From CBFHMJ01 sp965656875 (lineage in GTDB: Bacteria > Pseudomonadota > Gammaproteobacteria > Enterobacterales > Alteromonadaceae): a stretch of 64,000 nt of DNA. Both the position numbers and the translations under genes were made by a program. Under the pieces are notes generated by a model. It saw only the letters and a program-made list of their open reading frames with translations, did no database searches and was not told the origin of the DNA. Positions 1 to 7,840 of the stretch are shown here, in pieces. Within the stretch, counting starts at the first letter, position 1. Each line of letters starts with the position of its first letter. The stretch is from the NCBI GenBank assembly GCA_965656875.1, contig CBFHMJ010000041.1, positions 1-64,000 of the forward strand. The letters run 5' to 3'.

Positions 1-56
1 TTTAAATACTCAAATAGTTATTTAAAAAGCACGGTTCAAGATAACCGTCAATTTCC

Positions 57-118
57 CTTGGTAATTAGCGAATACGACAGAATCGCTTGGTAATTAAAGT
101 ACGACAAAATCGCTTGGT
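57..118. repeat. Degenerate tandem repeat, unit about 27-29 bp
   Basis: Two successive units begin CTTGGTAATTA (57-67 and 86-96). Each continues through a TACGACA(G/A)AATCG element, and a third partial unit begins CTTGGT at 113. The similarity is visible by eye. Its function is unknown and it may be a remnant of a longer intergenic repeat. Confidence 0.5.
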
Positions 119-426
119 GTTAACATACTTGAGCTGTAGTAATTCAGACCTGATCTGACAGTTACCTATTCAAACTGGAGTACATTCAAAATGTTCCGTT
201 TGATATGTTTGACTTATAACTGCGTTTCATCATTTCAATTTAATGCTTATGGTTATTAATTCGTGTCGTAGTAATTTTTCCGAGGCAGGGGGGAAGTTGA
301 GACTAATTTTACAATAATATTTTTGACACTTTTAAATAATTGCTTTAGCTTTATCTTTAGCTAGTCGGATTCTTCTTCTCCCATCTCGTAATGGTGCCAG
401 TTGGCCGACATAAGGCGTAAGATATG

Positions 427-463
427 AACCCCTGATAGCACTGCTATCAGGGGTTTTCTTTTT
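427..463 (+). terminator. Rho-independent terminator
   Basis: The arms AACCCCTGATAGC (427-439) and GCTATCAGGGGTT (443-455) pair perfectly around a three-base loop and are followed by a T-rich run. This is a strong intrinsic terminator for plus-strand transcription arriving from upstream. No gene that it terminates lies inside the window. Confidence 0.75.
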
Positions 464-626
464 AAGTTTCTTTACAAGCTACCTGAATCGCTATAACCAC
501 AAATAAATCACCCTAACGCCACTCAAGATTTATCAACCAACACTAAAAATTCAGCCTGTTCCGGACATCCCCATAAACGGAAATTTTACTTTAAATAGCA
601 TGAGTACCGTGATACTGTGCTACGCT

Positions 627-920
627 ATGATTTCGACATTTAAAAACTCAGCAACGGAAGATATTTTCAATGGCGTGAGAACAAAACAGGCCCGAAAACT
701 ACTACCGTTAACGTTATGGAAGGTTGCAGCAAGAAAGCTGGATATGATCGATTCGGCTCATGTTGTGGAAGATTTACGTATACCACCCGGAAATCGTTTA
801 GAAATTTTGAGTGGAGACAGGGAAGGAGAATTTAGCATTAGAATCAATGATCAATATCGAATCTGCTTTGGCTGGGGGCGGGATGGCCCAATCAATCTCG
901 AAATCGTTGATTATCATTAG
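627..920 (+). CDS. higB: HigB/RelE-family toxin
   Basis: A 97-residue protein of the RelE/ParE superfamily, HigB branch. Members are mRNA interferases that cleave ribosome-bound mRNA and are neutralised by the antitoxin encoded just downstream. Family hallmarks seen are the basic central segment (KVAARKLDMIDSA), the L-R-x-P-P-G-N-R-L-E motif, and the C-terminal R-I-N-D-Q-Y-R-I-C-F strand followed by an acidic end (EIVDYH). An in-frame ATG at 600 exists, but the nine extra residues match nothing expected in the family; HigB proteins normally begin M-I-x-x-F, so 627 is preferred. The toxin-first order with a 10-base gap to the antitoxin is typical of higBA. Autoregulation by the antitoxin is expected from the family. 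Confidence 0.9.
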   Translation: MISTFKNSATEDIFNGVRTKQARKLLPLTLWKVAARKLDMIDSAHVVEDLRIPPGNRLEILSGDREGEFSIRINDQYRICFGWGRDGPINLEIVDYH

Positions 921-930
921 AGGTATTCCT

Positions 931-1248
931 ATGGTTCGCACACCAACAAACAGAGCGCCTTCTCATCCGGGTGAAGTCCTGATGGAAGAGTTTTTAAAAC
1001 CAATGCAGATTACTCAGCGGGAGCTGGCGGGGGCGATTCTCGTGCCTTATCAGCGCGTGAACGAGCTGGTTAATCAGCGACGGGGGATCACACCGTCCAC
1101 AGCGCTCAGACTCGCGCGTTTTTTTAAAGTCTCGCCTGATTTCTGGCTGAATTTGCAGTTGCGGTGGGATTTATATCGGGCGGCACAAACGGAGGCCGAA
1201 ACTCTGGAAAAAATCACTGATTATCAAGCGTTCCGGCAAACTGCCTGA
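931..1248 (+). CDS. higA: HigA-family antitoxin, Xre-type helix-turn-helix
   Basis: A 105-residue DNA-binding antitoxin. The N-terminal HPGEVLMEEFLKPMQITQ segment followed by a helix-turn-helix around residues 28-70 (ELAGAILVPYQRVNELVNQR) and the ending T-A-L-R-L-A-R-F-F-x-x-S-P-D-F-W-L are diagnostic of HigA. The start at 931 has an AGAGGT ribosome site about seven bases upstream; a longer frame opening at 811 runs inside the toxin gene and is not credible. HigA binds HigB and represses the operon promoter. Like many higBA pairs it may serve as a stabilisation or stress module. Confidence 0.92.
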   Translation: MVRTPTNRAPSHPGEVLMEEFLKPMQITQRELAGAILVPYQRVNELVNQRRGITPSTALRLARFFKVSPDFWLNLQLRWDLYRAAQTEAETLEKITDYQAFRQTA

Positions 1249-1310
1249 ACGCCTGATACGAAGACACATTCTTAATTGATATCACTCTCTCGTACTGTTA
1301 TTTAACGGTA

Positions 1311-2279
1311 TCACTTCAATGCAAACACTTCATAAACCCCGTCGCTGGTCAGGCTGGCAATGGTGTTGTCGGGTAAATAAGCTACGGCAAGCACAGAGGC
1401 GCGGTCCCGGGTTTCCACTTTAAACGATGTCCACTGTTTGACTAACTCACCGTCTGAGGTTCGCCATTGCAAGATTTTACGATTGGGTGAACCCGTCAGC
1501 AGCGATTTGCCATCCCGTGAGAACGCCGAGTCGTTAAATTCCAGGAATTTCAGGTTGGTTTGTAAATCAGCTTTGAGCAATGCGGAATCCAGGTTCCAGA
1601 CAAACCGGTCATTGATTGAATCCAACGATAATCCCTGATGTTTTTGCTCGGAAATATCCACATGATTCACTCGGGTGCGGTGTTTAAAGGCACGAATCGT
1701 GTTGCCGGTTGCAGTGTCCCACATGACGGCATGTTTATCGGCTGAGCCAGTAAAAGCCACGCGGCCATCGGCGGAAACATCGACCGTATTGATATCCAGT
1801 TCATGCGGTTTAAAGGTTTGCATGGTGTTGCGCCGGGTGTTGATCACCGAAGCTTCGCCACTGCGATAACCCAGCACCAGAATTGTACCATCGCCAGAGA
1901 TCGCAATGTCGTTAATGATGTTCTGCCCGGATTCCCAGTACGCCACTTGCTGACCATTGGTCGCGTTATATAAAAATACATATAGCTGATTTGAGGTGAA
2001 AAAGTATTGTTTATTCGCCGACAACCCGAGAATTTCAATGTTGCTGGTAAAGCTGTCGCTTAAACAAAACTGCTCCGTGTTCGTGGTGTTTTGCCACAGA
2101 CAGACCCGGTTTTGTTCGGCGAATAATGACAATTCGCCATCGTCCGACAGATCCGCTGCTTTAACAATGCTCTCGGTGTAGCTCTGTTGAATCAGCGGTG
2201 GCGTGACGGGTTCTGACAAACAGCCATGCAACAAAAAACACACGGGCAGAATCAGTCGATGGAGTAATGACAGGTTCAT
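1311..2279 (-). CDS. WD40-repeat lipoprotein
   Basis: A 322-residue protein with a lipoprotein signal peptide (lipobox L-H-G-C, lipidated Cys20) followed by WD40-like blades. The repeated pattern (I-A-I-S-G-D-G-T-I-L-V-L-G-x-R-S-G; V-D-V-S-A-D-G-R-V-A-F-T-G-S-A-D; F-S-R-D-G-K-S-L-L-T-G-S) is that of beta-propeller repeats. About five to six blades can be counted, so it probably forms a single propeller anchored to a membrane facing the periplasm. Its start codon abuts the stop of the upstream membrane protein gene at 2279, so the two are translationally coupled in the PadR operon. The ligand is unknown; WD40 propellers are usually protein-interaction scaffolds. Confidence 0.8.
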   Translation of the reverse strand: MNLSLLHRLILPVCFLLHGCLSEPVTPPLIQQSYTESIVKAADLSDDGELSLFAEQNRVCLWQNTTNTEQFCLSDSFTSNIEILGLSANKQYFFTSNQLYVFLYNATNGQQVAYWESGQNIINDIAISGDGTILVLGYRSGEASVINTRRNTMQTFKPHELDINTVDVSADGRVAFTGSADKHAVMWDTATGNTIRAFKHRTRVNHVDISEQKHQGLSLDSINDRFVWNLDSALLKADLQTNLKFLEFNDSAFSRDGKSLLTGSPNRKILQWRTSDGELVKQWTSFKVETRDRASVLAVAYLPDNTIASLTSDGVYEVFALK

Positions 2280-2986
2280 CAGGCGAATACTCGTTGTTGG
2301 CTCAGACGATGATTAACGACCCAGCTCGCCGGTAAAATCAGATATAAAAAACTGATTAATCCCGTTGCCAGCACCGGACCGACTTGCTGTGCGGGTAAGG
2401 TATTGATGGTCAGATAACTAACCACCGCGACATAAGGCGCCAGCGCGATCAGATAGGCAATAGCTGCCAGTCGGGTGGTTGATAATGTTGATGTCCGGGC
2501 CAGGTGCAACAAGACAGGAGAGAGCAAAAGTACCAGGAAAACAGACGGTGGATGAATCAGAAAATCAGTTTCATCAACCCGGCTCATAACAACGGGAAGA
2601 TTGCGCCAGAACTGCGGTTCAAACAGGGCAAGGTGGGCTTTACCAGCCAGAATCTGATCAAAAAATCCGACACTGAAATGAATGAAGTTATCGCCGTAAG
2701 ATAACCAGATCACCAGTAAAAACGACAACTGAAACAGCGCGATGCCAACCAATAAATTCAGGTGTCTGGCCGTGCTGGTGGAGAGCATCGCTTTGGCCAG
2801 ATAAATACCCGCAGTGCGTAACGCTTGCTGCCAGTACCAACGGCTGGCCTCGCTCTGACTGCTTTCGGCGAGGCGAGTAAATTCTTCCTGAAGATCACCC
2901 AGTAATTCCTGACACAAAGAATCAGGCAGAATAAGTTTCAGTATGAAAATAGCGAGTAGTGGTGGTGAATCAGACGAAGGTATCAT
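2279..2986 (-). CDS. Membrane protein with permease-prefix-like N-terminus
   Basis: A 235-residue protein. Residues 1-75 resemble the cytoplasmic prefix found on PadR-associated permeases: L-L-G-D-L-Q-E-E-F followed by a W-Y-W-Q-Q-A-L-R segment. About four hydrophobic helices follow (near 77-99, 145-165, 172-194 and 204-228). No ABC permease core is attached, so only the sensor-like prefix and a short membrane domain are present. The gene overlaps the upstream PadR gene by four bases and abuts the WD40 lipoprotein gene. This arrangement suggests one envelope-associated unit under PadR control. The biochemical role is not known. Confidence 0.7.
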   Translation of the reverse strand: MIPSSDSPPLLAIFILKLILPDSLCQELLGDLQEEFTRLAESSQSEASRWYWQQALRTAGIYLAKAMLSTSTARHLNLLVGIALFQLSFLLVIWLSYGDNFIHFSVGFFDQILAGKAHLALFEPQFWRNLPVVMSRVDETDFLIHPPSVFLVLLLSPVLLHLARTSTLSTTRLAAIAYLIALAPYVAVVSYLTINTLPAQQVGPVLATGLISFLYLILPASWVVNHRLSQQRVFA

Positions 2987-3318
2987 GACGTGTGCTCCTT
3001 CAGATTAGCGTTTTGCCAAAGTGTCGTCATTGCATCTCGTGCCCGCTCCAGGCCAGTCATGCCCTGAGCGGTCACGGTAAAATAGCGTTTCGGTCGGCCA
3101 CCGCGTTCCGGTGTCGCATCGCCCAACTTGCTGGCAACCATGCCTTTTTTTTCCAGTCGTTCAAGTGTTGAGTACAGCGCACCAATGGCAACGTCCCGGT
3201 TGATTTGTTCACTCAGGTATTGGCGAATGGTCGCACCGTAGGCGTCCGGTGACAGTTTGATCAGTGAGAGCATGACCATTTGCTCAAATTCACCCAGAAA
3301 TTTTTCTTTATTACTCAT
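2983..3318 (-). CDS. PadR-family transcriptional repressor
   Basis: A 111-residue winged-helix regulator. The sequence follows the PadR pattern: an N-terminal helix (GEFEQMVMLSLIKL), the D-A-Y-G-A-T-I-R-Q wing region, the A-I-G-A-L-Y-S-T-L-E-R-L-E-K-K-G-M-V recognition helix, then E-R-G-G-R-P-K-R-Y-F-T-V-T-A-Q-G. It is the first gene of a three-gene minus-strand operon with the membrane protein and WD40 lipoprotein. Two copies of a palindromic CTACAAAGTAG element lie 40-85 bases upstream of its start and are likely its own operators. PadR regulators of this subclass typically sit beside the membrane protein they control. Confidence 0.9.
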   Translation of the reverse strand: MSNKEKFLGEFEQMVMLSLIKLSPDAYGATIRQYLSEQINRDVAIGALYSTLERLEKKGMVASKLGDATPERGGRPKRYFTVTAQGMTGLERARDAMTTLWQNANLKEHTS

Positions 3319-3356
3319 AAATCCGATGGCGATAGAAAACAGTATTGTTATTTTTT

Positions 3357-3402
3357 ACTACAAAGTAGTTTTTGGATGCAACCAGTTTTTTCTACAAAGT
3401 AG
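3357..3402 (-). promoter_or_regulatory. Twin palindromic operators upstream of padR
   Basis: The perfect palindrome ACTAC-AAA-GTAGT occupies 3357-3369, and a second copy with the same 11-base core CTACAAAGTAG lies at 3392-3402, centre to centre 34 bases apart. Both lie in the short promoter region of the PadR gene. Their position and symmetry make them the likely autoregulatory PadR binding sites; binding itself is inferred. Confidence 0.65.
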
Positions 3403-3456
3403 TAATTGGCCAGGCAATAGCGTGATAAACGGCGTGAGAATTCCGACAAAAAACGT

Positions 3457-3606
3457 TTAAGAAGGCCGCGACAGGGTGCGGCGTTGTCGGCGGCAACGTT
3501 CGGAACAATAGGTTACTTCGTGCCAGATGGCTTTCCATTTTTTACGCCAACGAAAAGGTCGCTGGCAGACCGGGCAGATTTTCTCCGGTAAATCAGACTT
3601 TTTCAT
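3457..3606 (-). CDS. DUF2256 small zinc-ribbon protein
   Basis: A 49-residue protein, short enough to be missed by gene callers. It starts at the ATG complementary to 3604-3606 and ends at 3457. It shows the DUF2256 pattern: L-P-E-K-I-C-P-V-C-Q-R-P-F-x-W-R-K-K-W, then W-H-E-V-T-Y-C-S-E-R-C-R. The CxxC and CxxxC pairs probably bind one zinc ion. The first 14 bases overlap the end of the photolyase gene in another frame, so the two are translationally coupled. DUF2256 genes are often found beside this cryptochrome/photolyase family, which supports the call. The function is undefined; a DNA- or partner-binding accessory to the photolyase is an inference. Confidence 0.85.
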   Translation of the reverse strand: MKKSDLPEKICPVCQRPFRWRKKWKAIWHEVTYCSERCRRQRRTLSRPS

Positions 3607-5128
3607 GGTTGTTCAATGCAGTAAAGAAAATCAGACTGTCACGCTGTACGGCGTCGAACTTCTCTTCACTCATGCGATCAAGGCTGTTGTAACTCATGTT
3701 CAGCCGAGGATTACCGCGCAGTTTTTGCTGATTACGGATCAAAAAATCCCAGTATAAATAATTGAACGGGCAAGCATCCGGGCCATTTTTTTCTTTCACC
3801 TTGTAACGACACTGTTCACAGTAATCAGACATCTTATTGATATAGGCACCACTGGCGGCGTAAGGTTTTGACGCGAGTTCGCCGCCGTCAGCAAACAGAA
3901 TCATGCCCGTCACGTTCGGCAGCTCAACCCACTGATAGGCATCGGCATACACCAACAAATACCAGTTGTTCACGTCTTGTGGCGCTAACCCTGCAATTAG
4001 CGAAAAATTACCAAGTACCATAAGTCGTTGAATATGATGAGCATACGCATTTTCACGGGTTTCTGTGATGCATTGCTTCAGGCAATTCATGTCGGTGTCA
4101 GCATCCCAGAAAAAATCGGGCAATGGACGATTTGCTTCCAGAAAATTCAGCGTTTCATAGTTCGGCATTTTCAACCAGTAAATACCACGAACGTATTCCC
4201 GCCAGCCGATAATCTGGCGGATAAACCCCTCAACCGCGTTAACAGGAGCCAGCCCCTGATAAAAGGCTTCTTCTGCCCGTCGTACACATTCCAGCGGTAG
4301 TAATAACCCGCAATTAAGATAAAAACTCAGATGACTATGAAACATCCAGGGCTGATGTTGCACCATTGCATCCTGATAATCGCCAAACAATGGCAAACGA
4401 TGTGCAATAAATTCATCAAGGACTTTCAGGGCCTGCGCCCGGGTAACAGCAAAGTGAAAGGGTTCCAGATCACCAAAGTGATCCGCAAATGATGTGGCAA
4501 CGAGCGTGAGTACCTCCTGAGTCATCTCATCGGGTTTATGTTGAGTGGGGAGGGGAATCATCACATTCGCGCCCGGCGTTTTTCGGTTCTGGCTGTCGAA
4601 ATTCCATTTTCCGCCTTCGGGCTGATTACCGGCCATTAATACCTGATGTTTACGGCGCATTTCCCGGTAGAAATATTCCAGCCTGAATTGTTTACGGCCA
4701 TCGGCCCAGTGAGCGAATTCTGCATGGCTGCAAAGAAATCGGTCGTCTTGTCGAATTTCAACCGGAATGCCCAGCATCGCTTGCCACTGCTGCATTTCTT
4801 TTAAAACCCGGTATTCGCCTGGTTCCGTTACAACCAGAGAAGCGGGTTGATAATGCATAACGGCTTTTTGAACTTCATCGCTGAATGAGCGGCCGTTGCC
4901 AGGTGCGTCGAACGGGCTATAGTGCACCTGAAAACCTTGCTGTTGTAACTCAGCAGCAAAGTGCCTCATGGCGGAAAAAATCAGGGCGATTTTCTTTTTG
5001 TGATGTTTAACGTAAGTTGCTTCGTCGTACACTTCACATAGCATGATGACGTCATTATCCGGATCACAGTCGGACAAGCTGGAGATAGCCTGATTAAGTT
5101 GATCACCAAGAATAAGTCTTAGTTGCAC
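3593..5128 (-). CDS. Iron-sulfur bacterial cryptochrome / (6-4) photolyase-related protein
   Basis: A 511-residue protein of the deoxyribodipyrimidine photolyase-related (FeS-BCP, PhrB-like) family. It opens M-Q-L-R-L-I-L-G-D-Q-L-N, the family's antenna-domain start. The four cluster cysteines are visible at about C349, C437, C440 and C453 (C-E-Q-C and A-C-P-F contexts), equivalent in spacing to the 4Fe-4S ligands of Agrobacterium PhrB. The flavin-binding C-terminal half contains G-W-R-E-Y-V-R-G-I-Y-W and N-P-R-L-N-M-S-Y. The start codon is GTG. Members repair (6-4) photoproducts with blue light, using FAD, a lumazine antenna and the FeS cluster. A photoreceptor role is an alternative. The stop overlaps the DUF2256 gene. 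Confidence 0.9.
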   Translation of the reverse strand: MQLRLILGDQLNQAISSLSDCDPDNDVIMLCEVYDEATYVKHHKKKIALIFSAMRHFAAELQQQGFQVHYSPFDAPGNGRSFSDEVQKAVMHYQPASLVVTEPGEYRVLKEMQQWQAMLGIPVEIRQDDRFLCSHAEFAHWADGRKQFRLEYFYREMRRKHQVLMAGNQPEGGKWNFDSQNRKTPGANVMIPLPTQHKPDEMTQEVLTLVATSFADHFGDLEPFHFAVTRAQALKVLDEFIAHRLPLFGDYQDAMVQHQPWMFHSHLSFYLNCGLLLPLECVRRAEEAFYQGLAPVNAVEGFIRQIIGWREYVRGIYWLKMPNYETLNFLEANRPLPDFFWDADTDMNCLKQCITETRENAYAHHIQRLMVLGNFSLIAGLAPQDVNNWYLLVYADAYQWVELPNVTGMILFADGGELASKPYAASGAYINKMSDYCEQCRYKVKEKNGPDACPFNYLYWDFLIRNQQKLRGNPRLNMSYNSLDRMSEEKFDAVQRDSLIFFTALNNHEKV

Positions 5129-5143
5129 AATGAGTACCTTTCG

Positions 5144-6814
5144 TTAGGGGCGGTTGACTGGCTGGCGTTCAACATGAGTAGATTCAACCGGAAAGCTTAA
5201 AACAAACTCGGTGCCTTCTCCGAGTGAACTGCTAACGTCGATGTGTCCATGATGTTCTTGCATAATATCGTAGCTGACTGACAACCCGAGCCCTGTGCCT
5301 TTACCGACGGGTTTAGTGGTAAAGAACGGATCAAAAATTTTCGTCAGAATATCATCGGCAATACCCTTACCTGTGTCTTTGACCCGAACTTCTACCTGAT
5401 GAGGCTGGCGCTCAACAATCAGACGGGTGGAGACAAAAATATCACCTTTTCCTTCGATGGCCTGACTGCCATTAATCAACAGATTGGTAATGACCTGAAC
5501 CACTTTGCCCGGATTCAGGGGAATGTCGGGCAGTTCGGCTAATTCGGTATGAACCCGGCAGTGATATTTAATCTCGTTGTTGACCATATTGAGTGCGGCT
5601 TTAATACAATCGTTGATGCTGGCGGGTTCCAGCGAATGCCCATCAACATGAGAAAATTGCTTCAGGTCGGCCACGATATCCGCGATACGTTTTAAACCAC
5701 CAATCGATTCACTGACGATATCTTTACAATCCTCATGCAGGTATTCCAGCTCTATCTCTTTCAGCAGGTGCTGCAACGTATTCAATGCATCGGGGAGTGA
5801 TTCGACGTCTGTGCCTGGTAATGCCTGAGCAAGATCGCAAATGCGCTGATAATCGGTCAGATAGTCGTTCAGGGTGCCAAGATTGCTGGTAACAAATCCG
5901 AGTGGATTATTGATTTCATGGGCAACACCGGCGGCGAGTTGCCCGACAGAAGCCATTTTTTCTGACTGAACCAGTTTTTGCTGTGCCAGTGCGAGTTCCT
6001 GATTGGCTTGCTCCAGAGAATCATTTTGTTGTTTTAACTGTTCAGTGCGATGCGCAACACGTTTTTCCAGTGTGGCGTTTAGTTCTATCAGGTCATTTTC
6101 ATATTGCTGTCGCCGCTGGTGCTCTTGTTTGAGCGTATGATTCAGGTTGTCGAATGACCGCGATAAATCTTCCAGTTCATCATTGCTCTCAATAACCGGA
6201 CTTTCGTTTTCGTAAATACCTTGTTTGAGATTTTCCGACATGGTGTTGGTCGCTTCTCTGAGTTTGTACAGGTTTCGTGTCAGATAAATCCCTAAAAAAT
6301 ACGAGAAGACCGCGACCAGGAACATTTCCATGATCGCGATGGTCACGGTCCAGTTTTTTACCCGGTTCATGGCCTGGGTAATGCTATCGACGGCCAGCCC
6401 CAGCTCAATACGACCATAGACTTCATTCTGTTCACGAATTTCTGAATAGACATCGAATATACCGTCATTAGTGCTTTCAACGCTGGTATCGGCAACGAAA
6501 GGCTGATCGATGCGTTGTGCTTGTCCAGCCGATGACAATAATTGCTTATCGGGCGTGAGTACACGTACATACTCGATATCAGGATTTTGAATTAACTCGG
6601 CGGTGAAAATTTCCAGAGAGGCTAAATCGTAAGACAGTACGGCGTCTTTGGTGGTGGTGGCAAAAAGTCGAACGGTTGTTTCAGCCCGTTTTTTTAACGC
6701 TTCATTACTCGAATCACGCATAAAGCCCACGGCGACGGTGATCAGGATCGCCAGTAAAACGCCTTCAATAATGGCAACGCCTAACATGGTTTTTGCGCGA
6801 ATTGAAACTGTCAT
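5144..6814 (-). CDS. Membrane sensor histidine kinase with HAMP and coiled coil
   Basis: A 556-residue kinase. It has two transmembrane helices (about 9-30 and 152-176) flanking a periplasmic sensor of roughly 120 residues, then HAMP, a long coiled coil (about 220-285), the phosphoacceptor H-box S-V-G-Q-L-A-A-G-V-A-H-E-I-N-N-P and a HATPase domain. Its N box (N-L-L-I-N-G-S-Q-A-I), D-T-G-K-G-I and G-T-G-L-G-L-S motifs are intact. It follows the PhnD-like binding-protein gene by 19 bases on the same strand, so a ligand-loaded periplasmic protein probably signals through it. No adjacent response regulator is encoded; the partner is elsewhere. The H-box closely resembles that of the kinase at 32414-33943. 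Confidence 0.88.
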   Translation of the reverse strand: MTVSIRAKTMLGVAIIEGVLLAILITVAVGFMRDSSNEALKKRAETTVRLFATTTKDAVLSYDLASLEIFTAELIQNPDIEYVRVLTPDKQLLSSAGQAQRIDQPFVADTSVESTNDGIFDVYSEIREQNEVYGRIELGLAVDSITQAMNRVKNWTVTIAIMEMFLVAVFSYFLGIYLTRNLYKLREATNTMSENLKQGIYENESPVIESNDELEDLSRSFDNLNHTLKQEHQRRQQYENDLIELNATLEKRVAHRTEQLKQQNDSLEQANQELALAQQKLVQSEKMASVGQLAAGVAHEINNPLGFVTSNLGTLNDYLTDYQRICDLAQALPGTDVESLPDALNTLQHLLKEIELEYLHEDCKDIVSESIGGLKRIADIVADLKQFSHVDGHSLEPASINDCIKAALNMVNNEIKYHCRVHTELAELPDIPLNPGKVVQVITNLLINGSQAIEGKGDIFVSTRLIVERQPHQVEVRVKDTGKGIADDILTKIFDPFFTTKPVGKGTGLGLSVSYDIMQEHHGHIDVSSSLGEGTEFVLSFPVESTHVERQPVNRP

Positions 6815-6833
6815 GAAAACTGCCTGAACGTCG

Positions 6834-7670
6834 CTACTTAATAACCGTTAAACCCAGCGCCCGAACATCATCCCAGTCCTGGTTTTCTGCCGGTTCAAAC
6901 CCGTTGAAATTAACATTTTTCAGTAGGGCGATACCGGTTTCAGATTGATGCATCGTCAGCAGTGCCTGTTGTAAACGCGTCGAGACTTCGGCGGGCAGTG
7001 ATTGTTTGACGGCAATAGCATGTGGTGTGTACTCCGGGGTTGTCCACAAGACTCTCAAAGTTTGTCGAATCTTTGGGTCAGTATTACCGAACGTTCGCAT
7101 CACACCACCTCCGGCGGGCATGAAGTTTCTTGCAACATTGAGATAGACAGAATCATGAGAGGACACATAGCGAGGTGTGATTTGAATATTACGCAAATGA
7201 AATTCTGCACTGGTGAGTAAGGTCGCTGCAAATGCAGCGGGCGCAGGAAAAGCAATGGTTTGACCCGCGAGATCATCCAGTGACTGAATCGGAGAATCTT
7301 TTCGAACTACAATAATGCCTTTGATCCGTTTATTACGCTGTTTTACCAGCGCCTGATAACCGGGTTTTTCGTTGAATACCGTAAAGTGATAGGGATTCAT
7401 ATAAGCGATATCGTATTGAGCATCGGCCAGTCGGGTTTCAAAGGTCGGAATATTCCTGGCGGTGGTGAATTGATAGCGGTCACCGGTTTGCTGTTCCAGG
7501 TAATCCAGAACCGGTTGCCATTTCTGAGCGAGTTTTTTGGCTGACTGCTGTGGAACAAATGCAAAGGTGTAATGCGTTTTCGCAAAGACTTGTGCCGAAA
7601 ATCCTGAAGCCAGCAACAACATGCTGATGATAGCCAGGATGAGTAGGTCAGTGTGCCGAATTGTTTTCAT
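6834..7670 (-). CDS. PhnD/SsuA-type periplasmic substrate-binding protein
   Basis: A 278-residue secreted protein with a signal peptide (hydrophobic core LLILAIISMLLLASG, cleavage after A-K/F-A-K) and the PhnD pattern: F-V-P-Q-Q-S-A-K-K-L-A-x-K-W-Q-P, Y-D-I-A-Y-M-N-P-Y-H-F and S-I-Q-S-L-D-D-L-A-G-Q-T-I-A-F-P. Start 7670 is chosen over a GTG at 7679 because AAGGTG sits six bases before it. Classical PhnD feeds a phosphonate ABC transporter, but no transporter genes are present. The neighbour is instead a membrane histidine kinase, so a sensing role, handing ligand state to the kinase, is more likely. The ligand is unknown. Confidence 0.85.
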   Translation of the reverse strand: MKTIRHTDLLILAIISMLLLASGFSAQVFAKTHYTFAFVPQQSAKKLAQKWQPVLDYLEQQTGDRYQFTTARNIPTFETRLADAQYDIAYMNPYHFTVFNEKPGYQALVKQRNKRIKGIIVVRKDSPIQSLDDLAGQTIAFPAPAAFAATLLTSAEFHLRNIQITPRYVSSHDSVYLNVARNFMPAGGGVMRTFGNTDPKIRQTLRVLWTTPEYTPHAIAVKQSLPAEVSTRLQQALLTMHQSETGIALLKNVNFNGFEPAENQDWDDVRALGLTVIK

Positions 7671-7767
7671 TGTTAGCACCTTGCTGATGATTCCATGAAA
7701 CTGATTGCGTCCCGTTAAGGGTAGCCTGGATTAGCTGTAAACGGTAAGTAAAAAGAGTGAGAGGTCA

Positions 7768-7825
7768 GCGGCAGAATGAATGACTGCCGCCCGAATGGGA
7801 AACCCGGTTACAGATTGTCGGGTTT
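7768..7825. terminator. Two tandem inverted repeats downstream of thiDE
   Basis: GCGGCAG (7768-7774) pairs with CTGCCGC (7784-7790), and AAACCCG (7800-7806) pairs with CGGGTTT (7819-7825). They lie between the end of the thiamine operon and the PhnD-like gene, both on the minus strand. Neither stem has a strong U tract in the minus direction, so termination of the thi operon here is plausible but not certain. Confidence 0.4.
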
Positions 7826-7840
7826 ATCGTTTTTTTAGCG

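Larger units (their letters stand above)
1..626. other. Gene-free leader region
   Basis: I find no convincing coding region in the first 626 bases. The region is AT-rich and holds a degenerate tandem repeat near its start and one clear intrinsic terminator (both listed separately). The terminator points in the plus direction and would end a transcript starting upstream of, or early in, this window. No tRNA fold could be drawn in the stretch just before it. Confidence 0.5.

Noticed and set aside
360..460. Possible tRNA or small RNA before the terminator at 427
   Set aside because: No cloverleaf or conserved RNA motif could be drawn; only the terminator is supported.
811..930. Long form of the HigA frame opening inside higB
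   Set aside because: Frame overlaps the toxin gene; ribosome site and family alignment support 931.
6834..7670. Phosphonate ABC transporter operon
   Set aside because: No phnC or phnE homologue is adjacent; the neighbour is a histidine kinase.
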